Positions 46,536 through 57,252 of a stretch of DNA of 64,000 nt are shown here, piece after piece. The notes under the pieces are model-generated. The model made no database searches. It was not told where the DNA came from and worked only from the letters and a program-made list of their open reading frames with translations. The stretch lies in the NCBI GenBank assembly GCA_964007475.1, contig OZ023273.1, positions 18,179,922 to 18,243,921 on the forward strand. Direction: 5' to 3'. Numbering within the stretch: the stretch's first letter is position 1; every line of letters starts with the position of its first letter. The stretch is from Hybos culiciformis (taxonomy: Eukaryota > Arthropoda > Insecta > Diptera > Hybotidae). The translations under genes were made by a program, and so were the position numbers.

Positions 46536-48870
46536 TTTACTATTGAAACATTTAAATTTTATAAAAATCCTTTTTTTTTTGCATTAAATACTTATTGGCA
46601 AAATGTATGCCATACGTAATAATCTCGATAGTAATAAAATCAACTTATTACTTATAAGTAAAAGATATTGAATGTATAATTTATTACTTAATATATATAA
46701 TTTCGGCTTTTTCAATAAAATTATACAGGAGAAGACACCATATTAAAAATAATATGCGCGTTTATTCACCTGTTTATTTTTATTTGTGTTAAGTGTAAGC
46801 AGACTTTTAATAGACTTAAAATTAAAGAATTGTGTATGAAAAAAATTAATAAAACTAAAAAAAAATAAAAACTAATTTAAATTTAATACTCATATGTATA
46901 CATATACATTATCAGGGAAAGTAATAATTTATTTAGCTTTGGGATTTTATTTTCTTTGATCACATCGGAACAAGTTGTTTAAGAATTATGTCTTTGATTT
47001 ATATATAAATATATATATATAAGCATAAATCGTTATCCACAGAATTTAAAGATGACTTATTGAATGGAGGCGGTTATTGATAAGTGTACATTTTATTTTT
47101 AATTTTTCCTTATCTTCTCTTTAGATTGTATAACTATATACTTATACTTATTATATTTTCTATCGAATTTCGAATAAATAAGGTAGAAAGCGAGATAGAA
47201 AGTAAGTAAAGTTAATCAAACTAAACCGCAAGACATAAGAAAATTAATTTATTAATTAAGTACCTACTTACTTAAGCAGAAGAAAATATTTTATAATTTT
47301 TTTATTTTTAGTTGTCTACAAGTTAGTCGTTTTTTTTTTTTTTTTTGTAGGTAACCTTTTTTTTTTTTGTTAAAACTAAGTTCAAGAGCTTAAGTGCAAA
47401 AACCTTTATAAAAACTATTATCAAAGTAATGAAATAAATAAGTGTGTATAAGTATAAATATAGTTAATTTATTTAAAACTTAATTTTTTTTCATAAGTAC
47501 GAATATTTACTTATAAATATAAAATTTTATTTTACTAAAGTAACTGAACTGAAACCAAATATTATTCATGAGAAATTAATGTTATTGTATGTATATCTAA
47601 TAGTTAGTTGAAAACAATTAGGTTAATGCCATGAAAGATAATTAAATACACATTTGGAAATAAGCGATGATAATGTAAAATCGAGTGAAAAAAAACAAAT
47701 TCCCGCCATAAATAATCAAATGCATTTTTACATGAGTTCGCGATGGTATTAAAAAAATTATTAAAAAAAAGTTAAATACTTAATCTAGCGTTATTTGATA
47801 TAAACATGTAGGGTATGAATTTTCAATAGATACTTAAGTACATACTTATTTATTTATGTATATATACTACTTACTTGTTAAATATTAGAAGAAAAAAATT
47901 CTTCAAAATTGTAAGTATTAACTAACTAGGAACACTTAAATCCAGTGGTAATCGATTCAACAGCAGCCGGAATTATATCTAAGTATATATATAATATAAA
48001 TACATAAGTTTGTAAGTTTACGTACCTACCTAAGTATTAAATAAATGTAAAAACAATTGATACTTAATTTCCTCGTTAATTTCGTTTGCATGGATTATGT
48101 GATTAAGTGCATTATGATCTCGATTTTGACTACTAAATAATTATAAATTTATCTTTTTATCTCGGTTTTTATGCTTGCAAGATTGATCTATAATTTATTG
48201 TTCAACTGTAATTAAAAGTCTCACATGAAAATTAAGTACAACACAAATAACCTGATTTCTCCTATTTAAATTTTTAATGCATAAGTACTTACTTACTTAT
48301 TTTTTTAGTAACTAATGTTTATAACTTAATATTACTTATTCCTTGATTAACTACAAAATAAATTAATCCCACACGCAATGTTTATAATGCATAAGTACAA
48401 TGGTACTTATGTAAGTATTATATGCATCGAGATATGCATATACCTCGGCATATACATACCTATAACAAGTATCACACAATAATGATTACAATATATTTCT
48501 GATATGAAATAAAATGTTCATTAGATTTCAATTTGATTTTTTATTATTTATGAAACATTAAAATAAAAATTAATCTTACACTCGGTCTTAAAAATTATTA
48601 TTTTTTATCCAATTTTAAAGATGTTCACAAAAGTTATAGTTAACTATAGGAGTTTTAAAGAAAAAGAAAGAATTAAATTGTTGAACATTAAATTTTTGAG
48701 ATCCTTTTATTTTTATTTTTTTTCTAATCTGATTGATTCAGAGCATCACAATTTGTTAATTAACAAAATATATAAAAAAAAATTAAAAAAAAAAAAAATA
48801 GTAAATAAGTACTGAGATAAGTACTTACTTACGTAACTACCAACTAAGTAAATACCTTTTACATGTAAAT
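46536..48870. other. Dys 5' intron
   Basis: AT rich with frequent TAAGTA words. No gene, RNA or transposon terminus recognised. Confidence 0.5.
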
Positions 48871-48879
48871 AAAACAAGG

Positions 48880-49230
48880 GATGGAAATTAATTCATTTAT
48901 ATATACTTAATCTGAGATACATACGCCCAGTAGGGTCACGCGAAAAAAACTAATGTAGGATTACGAACGAAAGTTCCAAAAAGTACCCGAATGGCTTTTA
49001 CCGCCAAGCCGTAATTAGTTCACGAAAAAAAAAAATATTATTTTTGCAGCCCTGCGGGGACATGCGAAAAGACTTTAAGTCGCGTAGCTGTATAGATGAA
49101 TTCGAGGATGAATTGCTTTAGAGGTTATAATAATGGCCGGTGGCTTAGATCCGCAGGGAAAAAACTTTAAATTTGAAGTTGCTCATGTGTATCTACTGGT
49201 CTTTGAAATCGTGGACAAGTATCGTTTAAT
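48880..49230. mobile_element. dispersed repeat, copy 2
   Basis: Less A+T-rich block starting AGGGATGGAAATTAATTC and ending near AATCGTGGACAAGTATCG. Co-linear with the reverse complement of 38,450-38,755. The CCACG/CGTGG box near its end recalls the foldback termini. No coding content. Confidence 0.5.
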
Positions 49231-49905
49231 TATTTAGATCCTCCTTTCGATCTAAGCAAGAAGGTATAAAGTATAATTTTTTTTTTCTTTCAAAACATAA
49301 AATATAATTTAAAAATAAAGTTATTTTTATTTATACTTAGTTATCATATTTTTTGCATAATTTTTAATTTTTTACTATTTTCTAAGTAAATACGAATGTT
49401 GTCATCAAACTTTAATATAATAAGTATACTTATACCGATGTGAAATAACGAATAACAATAATAAAAAAAAAACCAGTTTTGTTTGCACATTTTTTTTTAA
49501 GATAAGCATGAAAAATTGAATAACTAATAAAAAATAAACAAAAAAAAAACAATAACGAACTTATAGTAATAAAAAGACTGTAAAGTCGATTTCTTAAATA
49601 TTATAAATACCTATGTATGTACCGAACTATATAATTATCGTTTTGTGGAACAAACGAATCAAATCAATTTCATGGGCAATGGTAATGTAATGAGAGCAAA
49701 TGAGGGGACAAATATACCTAAATAACCTATACCTATAGATAGATGTAATATCCTGTAATATCCTTACATACTATACTTAAGGACTTACATAAGTAACTTA
49801 GGCTCTAATCGGCTCTAATTATAAATTATATGATTTATTAATTATACTTTAAATGTTCTTAAGAACTTAAATGAAAATAAATTAAATATAAAATTAAAAA
49901 CTCAC
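49231..49905. other. Dys 5' intron next to exon B
   Basis: Nothing recognised apart from T and A runs. Confidence 0.5.
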
Positions 49906-49927
49906 CAATTATTGGAATCGGTTCCAT
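49906..49927 (-). CDS. Dys: dystrophin alternative first coding exon B
   Basis: ATG GAA CCG ATT CCA ATA ATT G followed by donor GTGAGT, giving MEPIPII plus one base. Exactly as long (22 nt) and in the same phase as exon A. Splicing to exon 2 gives [16 protein letters not shown]. The strong donor and matching phase make this the better supported of the two starts. Confidence 0.75.
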
Positions 49928-51408
49928 GATTCAAAAATCAAACAAATAAATTGTTTTTGCATTTACTTAAGTAATCCAAAAATTAAAAAAAAAATTGTTT
50001 CTAATTATAAAAATTTATAAATTATTTCATCTGAACTCAATTATATAAATAAATTAAAGATAGGCACTTATATGCAAGTTTTTTTTTTAATTATTTAAGT
50101 ACCTAAGTACCTATAATGTTTTAATTAGATATCGAAAATTCACAAAATATCGTTAATAAATTTTGCTCAATTAACAAAAAATATTAATTTCGTTTTCTAG
50201 GTATAGATACGTACTAACAACTTGGGTTGTTATATAAATACCATTTCCTTCAAGTTTACAAATTAAAGAGCATAGATACTGCCTATACCTACGTAAAAAA
50301 GTAACCTGAGTAACCTGAGGACGAAAAAAAATACCTAGCCAGAGTCAGAGAGGACTGTGTATATAAAAAGTAGGTATGATATCCGTGAGACTGTAAATGA
50401 GGCAACTCAAACTTCAAAGGACTTGTGATTTATAAATTTAAAAACAATAAAGCCGAGCCGAATAAAATTTTTCTAATTAATGCATAAAAACTGGACTGAA
50501 TCATAATAAACTAAAAATTGGCTTGAATTCAGGTTATAGGTTTCCTAAGTAAGTTTAGTTAGTAAGTAAATTGTAAATAGAAATGTCAAGTGTCAAATGA
50601 AGTTGCTTTCTCTTGTGTTTAATACAAATTTTATCTGCAGCACTGCGATCGTGTGTCGCATTGCAGTTTCTTTTTAGTTAAAAAAATAAAAACAAATAAC
50701 AAACACAATTAAATTAGCAATTGAAAACACACCCACACATCCGCACAAAATTTGTGCGAATGCAAATTCTTTCTTTTTTTACTTATTATTATTTTATTTA
50801 CTTTATTTTTATCTAAAAAGAAATTTTTTTAATTTTTATATTTGTATTTTCTTGTTATTTTAGTTTTTCTTTCAATTTTCTCATAAAAAAATTGTAGAAA
50901 TCAACAGGTGAATTTCATGTTTTTTTTTTTCTCGAATCGCATCGGTACTTAAACCTAACCCGTCCGTGGTCGTCGTCGTGATCGTGGCACGGAAATTTCG
51001 CAGTGAATTTATAAATTTCGAGTAAGTTAAATTTTTTTTCTTTTTTTCAAGCGAATAAACAACCGAATAAAATTAAATTGTTTAGTTACACGAATTTAGC
51101 GCGCTCTAAAAATCAAATCTAACATCCGCGTCGAACACAAACAAAACTAAAACTAATTTTTTTAAATGAAGTGATAGAATCAAAGCGAAGCAGTTGTGTA
51201 GCAGTATAGTAAAGTAAGTGGCTTTGGTTTGATGAATTAATTCACTTCACTTTGATCTTTTGCAGTTATGTAGCAATGTAGCGTTTATTTAGTTTGTTCT
51301 TTATTTTTTTGAGATGATTCGTTGAGTATTGCGTATTACTGCAGAGGTTTCCAACACAGTGTTTTGTTCCAGAGAGTTCAATACTGAACAACTGAACAGA
51401 TTTGTTAC
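49928..51408 (-). promoter_or_regulatory. probable 5' UTR and promoter region of Dys isoform B
   Basis: Inferred from position only. A less A+T-rich island with repeated CGT triplets (about 50,955-51,000), a 17-bp palindrome centred on CACAAAATTTGTG (50,742-50,758) and CACACCCACACATCC (50,726) are the only notable features. No TATA or initiator element can be assigned. Confidence 0.3.
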
Positions 51409-51411
51409 TTA

Positions 51412-52092
51412 AGGCCGGTATTCAACTGGAGATAAAATCAATTTTTTCATATAAAATTTTATCTGAGATAAATTTTAGTTGAGTGAATTTAATTTATCGG
51501 TACCCAACTGAAGATAAATGGAAATTTATCTGAGTAAAAATTGTATGAAAATTTTTTCACTCAAATAAATTTTATTTCAAAAATTTATCTCGCAAAGAAT
51601 GTTTTGAACATTCTTTTCAAGATAAATTTTGACATTAGGTTTAGGTCGTGTAAAAAGAATTTGACGTTTGTTGTTTGAAGAAAACAAACAAAAATCAGAA
51701 AACTAAAATAATTTTTAAACCGAAATTGGTAAAAAATATTAAAATTAAAATAATAGTTTAATTTAATAAAATAAAATAAAATTGGTAAAATTAATTAAAT
51801 AAAATGGATGAAAGTTGGGAGGTAAGTAAATTAAAAATAAAATTGTTTAGGTTGTTTTTATCAAAATAAATTTTTTTAAAAACAATTTTTTTGTAAACAA
51901 CCATTTTTCAATTTAGAAATTATGATTTATTATTATGCTTTTTTTTAAATAATTATTGTTATTTTTAAAATCATATGTCAAGTGTCAAGTACATAAATCA
52001 GAAAGTCATGTGTCAATTTTTATCTCACTCAATAATGTTCCTTTTCAAGATAAAATTTATCTTGTACTTTATCTTCAGTTGAATACCAGCCT
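51412..52092. mobile_element. PIF/Harbinger-like non-autonomous element
   Basis: 681 bp flanked by TTA on both sides (51,409-51,411; 52,093-52,095). Terminal inverted repeats are AGGCCGGTATTCAACTGGAG and, from the right, AGGCTGGTATTCAACTGAAG. The 3-bp TTA duplication is the hallmark of PIF/Harbinger. The interior repeats GATAAATTTTATCT-type palindromes. A relict start ATGGATGAAAGTTGGGAG followed by GTAAGT is present at 51,804. Confidence 0.8.
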
Positions 52093-52095
52093 TTA

Positions 52096-52841
52096 GTTTT
52101 ATATAGTATTAGTAACCATAAAATAAGTATAAATAAGAGATTCTATACAAAAAATGCGAATTAAAAAAATTATACAAAAAATATTAAAATATATGAAATC
52201 ACTATCCCAGTATCCCATTGTAATCAAAACAACTCAAACTGGTAAATAATTAGTTAAAAAGAAAAAGCATAGGTTGACGCAACACTTTTTAGTACAAAAT
52301 TAATAATAAAATTTCAGCAAAATTGTTTCGCAGGAAGTGGGTCACATATCAGTTGCAAGAGTTTGTGTTTTGAATAAAATCGTATAAAAATAAATAAATA
52401 ATATATTATATGGTGTTTTGCTATTATCTTAAATTATATTAGAAAATAACAATAATGCACAAAAAACAGTTACATAACAAAAGATGGAATAGTAAAACTT
52501 TAAACTATAATGTTTTCCATGTTATTTTAATTGTTATCAAACCTCAGTTTTGTCATCTTTAGATAACTCAATTTTTATTATTTTACCTTCAAGTTTAAGA
52601 TAAAAAATGTAGGTTGTTATTAGGTATTTTTATGCCTATCTAAAAGTATGTACAAACAAAGGCTTACCACTTTAAACAAATTTCTTGAAGGTACATACAT
52701 TTGTAAACAATTATTAGATGCAATACATTATGAATTTTGTGCTGACGAATTGTACGCTATCCTGTTTTGCAAAATTATTGCTGACTTTAATATAATATCT
52801 TACAACACTGACAATTACTTTACTAAGCGTTTAATACTTAC
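52096..52841. other. non-coding interval
   Basis: AT rich. A 68-codon open frame on the plus strand has no recognisable features and is probably chance. Confidence 0.45.
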
Positions 52842-52959
52842 CTCTAAACTGTAATCTGTAAGAATCATAAGCTTCTAAAGTGTATGTGAGTTCGTCAAAA
52901 TTGTCATTACTTAGTTTTTGTTTAGATTTTCTTTCTAGTTCAATGTTTAATTTATTCAT
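52842..52959 (-). CDS. unassigned 5' coding exon, 39 residues
   Basis: ATG opens MNKLNIELERKSKQKLSNDN and runs to SYRLQFR plus one base, ending at a consensus donor GTAAGT (phase 1). The composition is that of real coding sequence. It lies about 380 bp downstream of the Gdown1 stop on the same strand. Phase 1 is compatible with Dys exon 2 (would read QFR-DERQDIQ), so it may be a third, farthest Dys start. It could equally be the first exon of an unrelated gene nested in the Dys 5' region. I do not recognise the sequence. Confidence 0.5.
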
Positions 52960-53335
52960 TATTTTGATTTTTATTTTTTATATCATTTTGACTATCATCA
53001 CTTTAAAACTTTAGCTGTTTATACGATAAACATCTACATAAAACTAAGATTAGAGATTATAATTAAAATTAAAATACATAATCATCATTTACAGTGATAA
53101 CGAAAAGAGTTTATTTTAAGAATGCTTTCTGAAACTTTTATTTCATAATCTCATAAAAATAATACTTTTTAGAAATTTTACTTACAGCGTCTGATTTTTA
53201 TAAAAATAGTTCGAAAATATTCAAGAATTGTGGAAAAAAAAATCTTGAAAGAATTTTTTATTTATTATTATTTTTTTAAAAAAACGTTTTTAATTAAGTA
53301 AATATATAATAACAAAAAAAAATTTAAGGTAGCTT
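52960..53335. other. Gdown1 3' UTR and spacer
   Basis: 376 bp between the Gdown1 stop and the next minus-strand start. No clear AATAAA on the minus strand near the stop was singled out. Confidence 0.4.
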
Positions 53336-53557
53336 TCATTCATAAACTGTAAATGTAACAGACGAGTCTTTTTCATTTTCGTCATCTCTGAAGCCTTCAT
53401 CACTATCGTTAGCAGCTGGTTCATCATCATTAAATATTTCAATTTCTCTATAAGAATTGAAAAATTGATTCGCTTTTCGCGATTCTTCATCCGGAATGGT
53501 AATTTTTAATTTTTCAAGTCTAGCAAGTCTCTCTGCTACTTGTGATTCTTGTAAATT
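53336..53557 (-). CDS. POLR2M: Gdown1 (POLR2M), exon 3
   Basis: 222 bp, phase 0, acceptor TTTTTTTTTAG, TGA stop at 53,336-53,338. Encodes NLQESQVAERLARLEKLKIT and an acidic tail (EGFRDDENEKDSS). It corresponds to the C-terminal part of human GRINL1A/Gdown1, 'QAKLAAQKLAERLNIKM...RDEDDDW', the most conserved part of the family. Confidence 0.88.
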   Translation of the reverse strand, partial: NLQESQVAERLARLEKLKITIPDEESRKANQFFNSYREIEIFNDDEPAANDSDEGFRDDENEKDSSVTFTVYE

Positions 53558-53965
53558 CTAAAAAAAAATTAAAACTTAATTTTAGGACAAATTGCTATTT
53601 AAGAAATATACTTATTTCTTAAATAGAATTGTTTTGAATACAGATTCTTAATTAAATGATGTGAAAAACGGTATTCATGATATATTTGGAAAATCTGAAA
53701 ACTCATTTCATTAACGTGAGGTAAAATTCACAAATAATGTAAAAAATTGCTCTTGCTTTTGTTTTTATAAATTAAATTTAATATATTATGCGAAATTGAA
53801 AAAAAAATTTTTGACGACTTTTCAATGTTCAACCTTAACAAAGTTTTTAATCCCACAACCAGAAATGTAAATAATATAATCCATCACTAATAAAATTAGA
53901 TGTATGTATTAAAAAAAAAGTTAGATTTGAAAAAAATAAAATAAAATTGAAAAAAAGTTTATCAC
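53558..53965. other. Gdown1 intron 2
   Basis: 408 bp AT-rich intron. Nothing recognised. Confidence 0.6.
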
Positions 53966-54692
53966 CTTCAATTTATTTAAATAATCAACTTGAATATCAA
54001 TGGAATCTTGTAATGATATTAATTTTGTACCAGGATTTTTTATAGGAGGTGGTGTAGCCGCAGTTATTTCCCAATTTTTTCTAATGTGAATTTTACTATT
54101 TTGTTCTTTCTCTGGATCATGGACATTACTCTTTGTTGTTTTATATGGTTTGAATTTTTCAATTTCTGGTAATTTATCGACACTTTTTTCGCACAGGTGC
54201 ATACAATATGGATCAATTAATCCAGATATTGTATTAGATGAATCTGAACTTATGCTGCACTCTGACAACGAATTATTCAATTTAGTAATGATTTCATTAT
54301 CTTTCGCGCTACTGTTAGCTATTTTTGAACTGACTATTTTAGGATCACATTTAAATGATTTAATTTCCTTAATATCACTTTCAGTAATTAATGACTCATC
54401 TGGTGGTAAAACTTTGATAATTTTTACTGAATTAGGGTTTTGAGCTAAAATTTTAATTGGATCAATATTATCTTCATCATCATCACTATCAATAACATCT
54501 ATACTGTTCGTCTGCATATTTCCGGTCCATTCTAAATGATTCAATTTTACTACGCCGCTAGATACTAAATTTAAATTTGAGAACAATTCAGCTGCAGATT
54601 CAATTTCATCACGTTTGCTTATTTCATTTATCACTTTTTGATAAAAAGTTTTTATTTTTTGACCTTTGTCAGGTAACCGTGCTAATTGCTTT
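53966..54692 (-). CDS. POLR2M: Gdown1 (POLR2M), exon 2
   Basis: 727 bp, phase 2 in, phase 0 out (AAG|GTGATA). Begins IKQLARLPDKGQKIKTFYQK, matching human 'FICKLPDKGKKI', and ends NWEITAATPPPIKNPGTKLI and SLQDSIDIQVDYLNKLK, matching human '[26 protein letters not shown]'. The middle is acidic and Ser rich. Gdown1 is the RNA polymerase II-associated subunit that makes Pol II(G) and competes with TFIIF, so it acts in the nucleus. The three exons sum to 366 aa (human 368). Confidence 0.9.
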
Positions 54693-55166
54693 CTATAATA
54701 TGAATAAAATTGTTGTAATTTTCTATTTTCTTATACATTACAAAAATTTTATAAAAAAAACAGCTAAAAAAAATTAATTTAACGACTTGATTACGAATTT
54801 TTTTTAATTAAAAATGGTTTTCAGTTTTATTGTGTTTAAAACGAGAAAAACTCCTTTGTTTCCTTACTAAAAAAAAAATTTGATCCTACCGAATTGTTTG
54901 TTGATATTAACACCAGGGGTACATCCGTTATCAATTTTTGTTGTGAATTTTAATTTGCCACTCGCGGCATTTACACGCGTGAGTTAAGTGGAGATTATCT
55001 CTTGTATTAAGCAAAGATTCTCCTGTTAAAATTCAATTTTGGTTATTGCTATTGGTTTCATTTTTCATAAAACGGATTAAACCATTTAAACTATATGATA
55101 TAGGAAGTATAAAGTTAATATAAGGTATTACGATTGCCAATATAAAGTAACTGAAACAGGTTTAAA
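54693..55166. other. intron 1 of Gdown1, upstream of ITPase
   Basis: Contains the promoter and 5' UTR of the plus-strand ITPase gene. From about 54,836 the sequence is duplicated at 63,431-63,743. No core promoter motif is assigned. Confidence 0.6.
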
Positions 55167-55404
55167 ATGTCAAAGCCATTAACTTTTGTGACAGGGAACG
55201 CAAAAAAATTGGAAGAATTAATACAAATATTAGGAGAAAATTTTCCAAGAAAATTAATTTCACTAAAAATTGATCTTCCAGAATTGCAGGGTGAAATTAA
55301 TGAAATTTGCCTAAAAAAATGTGAAGAAGCTGCACGGAATGTACAAGGACCAGTTGTTGTTGAAGACTCTTGCTTATGTTTTAATGCATTGAAAGGTCTT
55401 CCTG
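55167..55404 (+). CDS. ITPA: inosine triphosphate pyrophosphatase, exon 1
   Basis: Encodes [32 protein letters not shown] and [16 protein letters not shown], then splices in phase 1 at GTGAGT. This is the Ham1/ITPase fold that hydrolyses ITP, dITP and XTP to monophosphates and pyrophosphate, keeping deaminated purines out of nucleic acids; cytosolic. TGNAKK and VED-x-C are the substrate-binding motifs of the family. The usual Thr of VEDTC is Ser here, while the second copy at 63,744 has Thr. The gene lies inside Gdown1 intron 1 on the opposite strand. Confidence 0.93.
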
Positions 55405-55489
55405 GTGAGTGAGACGAGGTGATTTGATTATAAAAACTTTGTGATTTGTATTTACAGAGAAAAGTAGCAAACTAATTTTATTGAATATA

Positions 55490-56096
55490 CACCGAACTCC
55501 TTTTTTACAAGGTCTTTTTTTACACGATTTTGAAATAACACGGTCCAAAAAAAGATCAAACAAATTTTTTTTTGCACGATTTATTTCCTTTAACACGAAT
55601 TCAAATTCTTTTTTGTATATGAATTGTTACACAAATAAAACATAATTGGGGGAGTACCCGAATTTTATTTATGTTGTGTATCAAAACAATCAAGTTGCAT
55701 TTTGTTGTCTATTTAAAATTTCTCATTTAATAGTTGTATTCAAAACTGAGCTTTTTCGAAGAAAAAATTGTTTCAATTTGCTTTTTAAAAGATTTAGTTA
55801 CATTAAGTGTACCTACAAGCATTTGAAGCATTGCATCTATTTTCAATATTGGTGATTCATAATGATTTATTCGACGGTGTTTATTTTTGTTCATTGTGCC
55901 CTTACCAATATAATTCTTTTTTGTTTGTTTTAAATTTTTTTTTTTTGCACGGTTTTTAGGACAAGATATAGCTCAGTTTTTCAACTTACACGGTTTTTTA
56001 AAGTTGTGGAACATATCCTCAATTTTAATATGTTCACCATGTCTTTTTACACGGTTTTCATTGGAACGTATCCACCGTGTAAAAAAGAGTTGGATG
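55490..56096. mobile_element. TA-flanked mariner-like MITE (copy B) in ITPase intron
   Basis: 607 bp flanked by TA (within TATA on both sides). Left end CACCGAACTCCTTTTTTACA; the right end read inward is CATCCAACTCTTTTTTACAC. The interior is full of ACACGG and TTTTTTACACG motifs in both orientations. It makes up about 60% of the 995-bp intron. Same family as 17,656-18,152. Confidence 0.7.
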
Positions 56097-56399
56097 TATA
56101 AAAGATATCTACCACCAAACTTACGTAATCTATCTACCAAAATAGATTCCATTCTTAGCCTACAAGTACAACTGTAACTACTGGTAAGACACATTGTTAT
56201 AGGTGAAAATAAATCAAATCCAAGTTCAATGTTCAAATTAATAGAATAGTAGGTATCATATACTGTAACTTATGAGTCTATTATGTGAACATTTTCAAAC
56301 CACTTCATCGATACCGATTGTATTTAAAAGTAACTTATTAGTCCATAAATTTAATTTAGAATCTAAGTTGTAGTAATTTTTATTACAAATATTTTCTAG

Positions 56400-56719
56400 G
56401 ACCTTATATCAAATGGTTTTTGGATAAATTGGGCCCTGAAGGACTGTATCAAATGTTAGCTGGTTGGGAAGATAAAACTGCTCAAGCTGTTTGTACATTT
56501 GCTTATTGTGAAAATCCAGAAGATGATGTAAAATTATTTCAAGGAATAACAGATGGTGATATTGTGTATCCACGGGGACCTAGAGATTTTGGTTGGGATC
56601 CATGTTTTCAACCCAAAGGGTATAACTTGACATATGCTGAAATGCAGAAAACCGAGAAGAACAAAATATCAAATAGATTTAAAGCTTTAGATAATTTAAA
56701 AAATTATTTGTCTAAGTAG
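56400..56719 (+). CDS. ITPA: inosine triphosphate pyrophosphatase, exon 2
   Basis: Acceptor ATTTTCTAG, phase 1. Encodes [38 protein letters not shown] and [20 protein letters not shown], all ITPase hallmarks (FGWDPxFxP; EKNxxSxRxxA). Stop TAG at 56,717, AATAAA at about 56,736. Total protein 185 aa against 194 in human, so full length. Confidence 0.94.
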
Positions 56720-56886
56720 GATCAATGTATGTATATAATAAATCTTCATTAAGGTCTCTCCACAGAAATATTTGTGTACTGTTTGTTATTGACCAAAATC
56801 ACAGATTAAATTTTTTTTTTAAATCCTTATGAACGTTTTTACTTTCTATCATAATTCAATTACTGAAATAGGTATAATATTCTTAC

Positions 56887-57038
56887 ATGTTAGCCAAAAG
56901 TTTTTCCTCTCTCTGTTTGATTTCCATCAAGTGTATTTTATCCAATTTGTTAAGATCTTGAGTGTATTTTTCAGATTTATCAATTGGAAGCCCACCAGAA
57001 ATTGTAGTAGAAGAAGTCGGATGCGAACGACGATTCAT
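56887..57038 (-). CDS. POLR2M: Gdown1 (POLR2M), exon 1
   Basis: ATG at 57,036-57,038, encoding MNRRSHPTSSTTISGGLPID and LDKIHLMEIKQREEKLLAN, with donor GTAAGA in phase 2. Joined to exon 2 it reads EEKLLAN-IKQLARLPDKG, which lines up with human 'QERLLRNEKFICKLPDKG'. That junction fixes the gene structure and places the ITPase gene inside the 2.2-kb first intron. It is only 168 bp from the ITPase stop. Confidence 0.88.
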
Positions 57039-57252
57039 TTTTTTTTTGTATTAAAATAAGGTTCTTCTCTTCAACAATTCAATTTCAAAACCTTAACAGG
57101 CCTTCCTTTAGATTCTATTAAATGGCAGAAAATTCGACTTTTCAAAAAAGTAATTAAGTTAAATACCAGATATTTTCCAATTTGTTTGTTCAAAGCTGAA
57201 ATTGCTTGTGAAATAATTTTTCTGTTTTATATTTTATTTTTTCTATCTGAAG
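57039..57252. other. upstream of Gdown1
   Basis: Likely 5' UTR and promoter of Gdown1. The A run just upstream of the ATG on the minus strand is notable. Ends at the hAT-like insertion. Confidence 0.4.

Noticed and set aside
46309..46619. Frames with repeated WEYWQYL
   Set aside because: They are produced by the GGCAATA/GGGAATA subterminal repeats of the 2.5-kb element.
52648..52854. 68-codon plus-strand frame starting MYKQRLTTLNKFL
   Set aside because: It overlaps the better supported minus-strand exon 52,842-52,959 and has no recognisable features.
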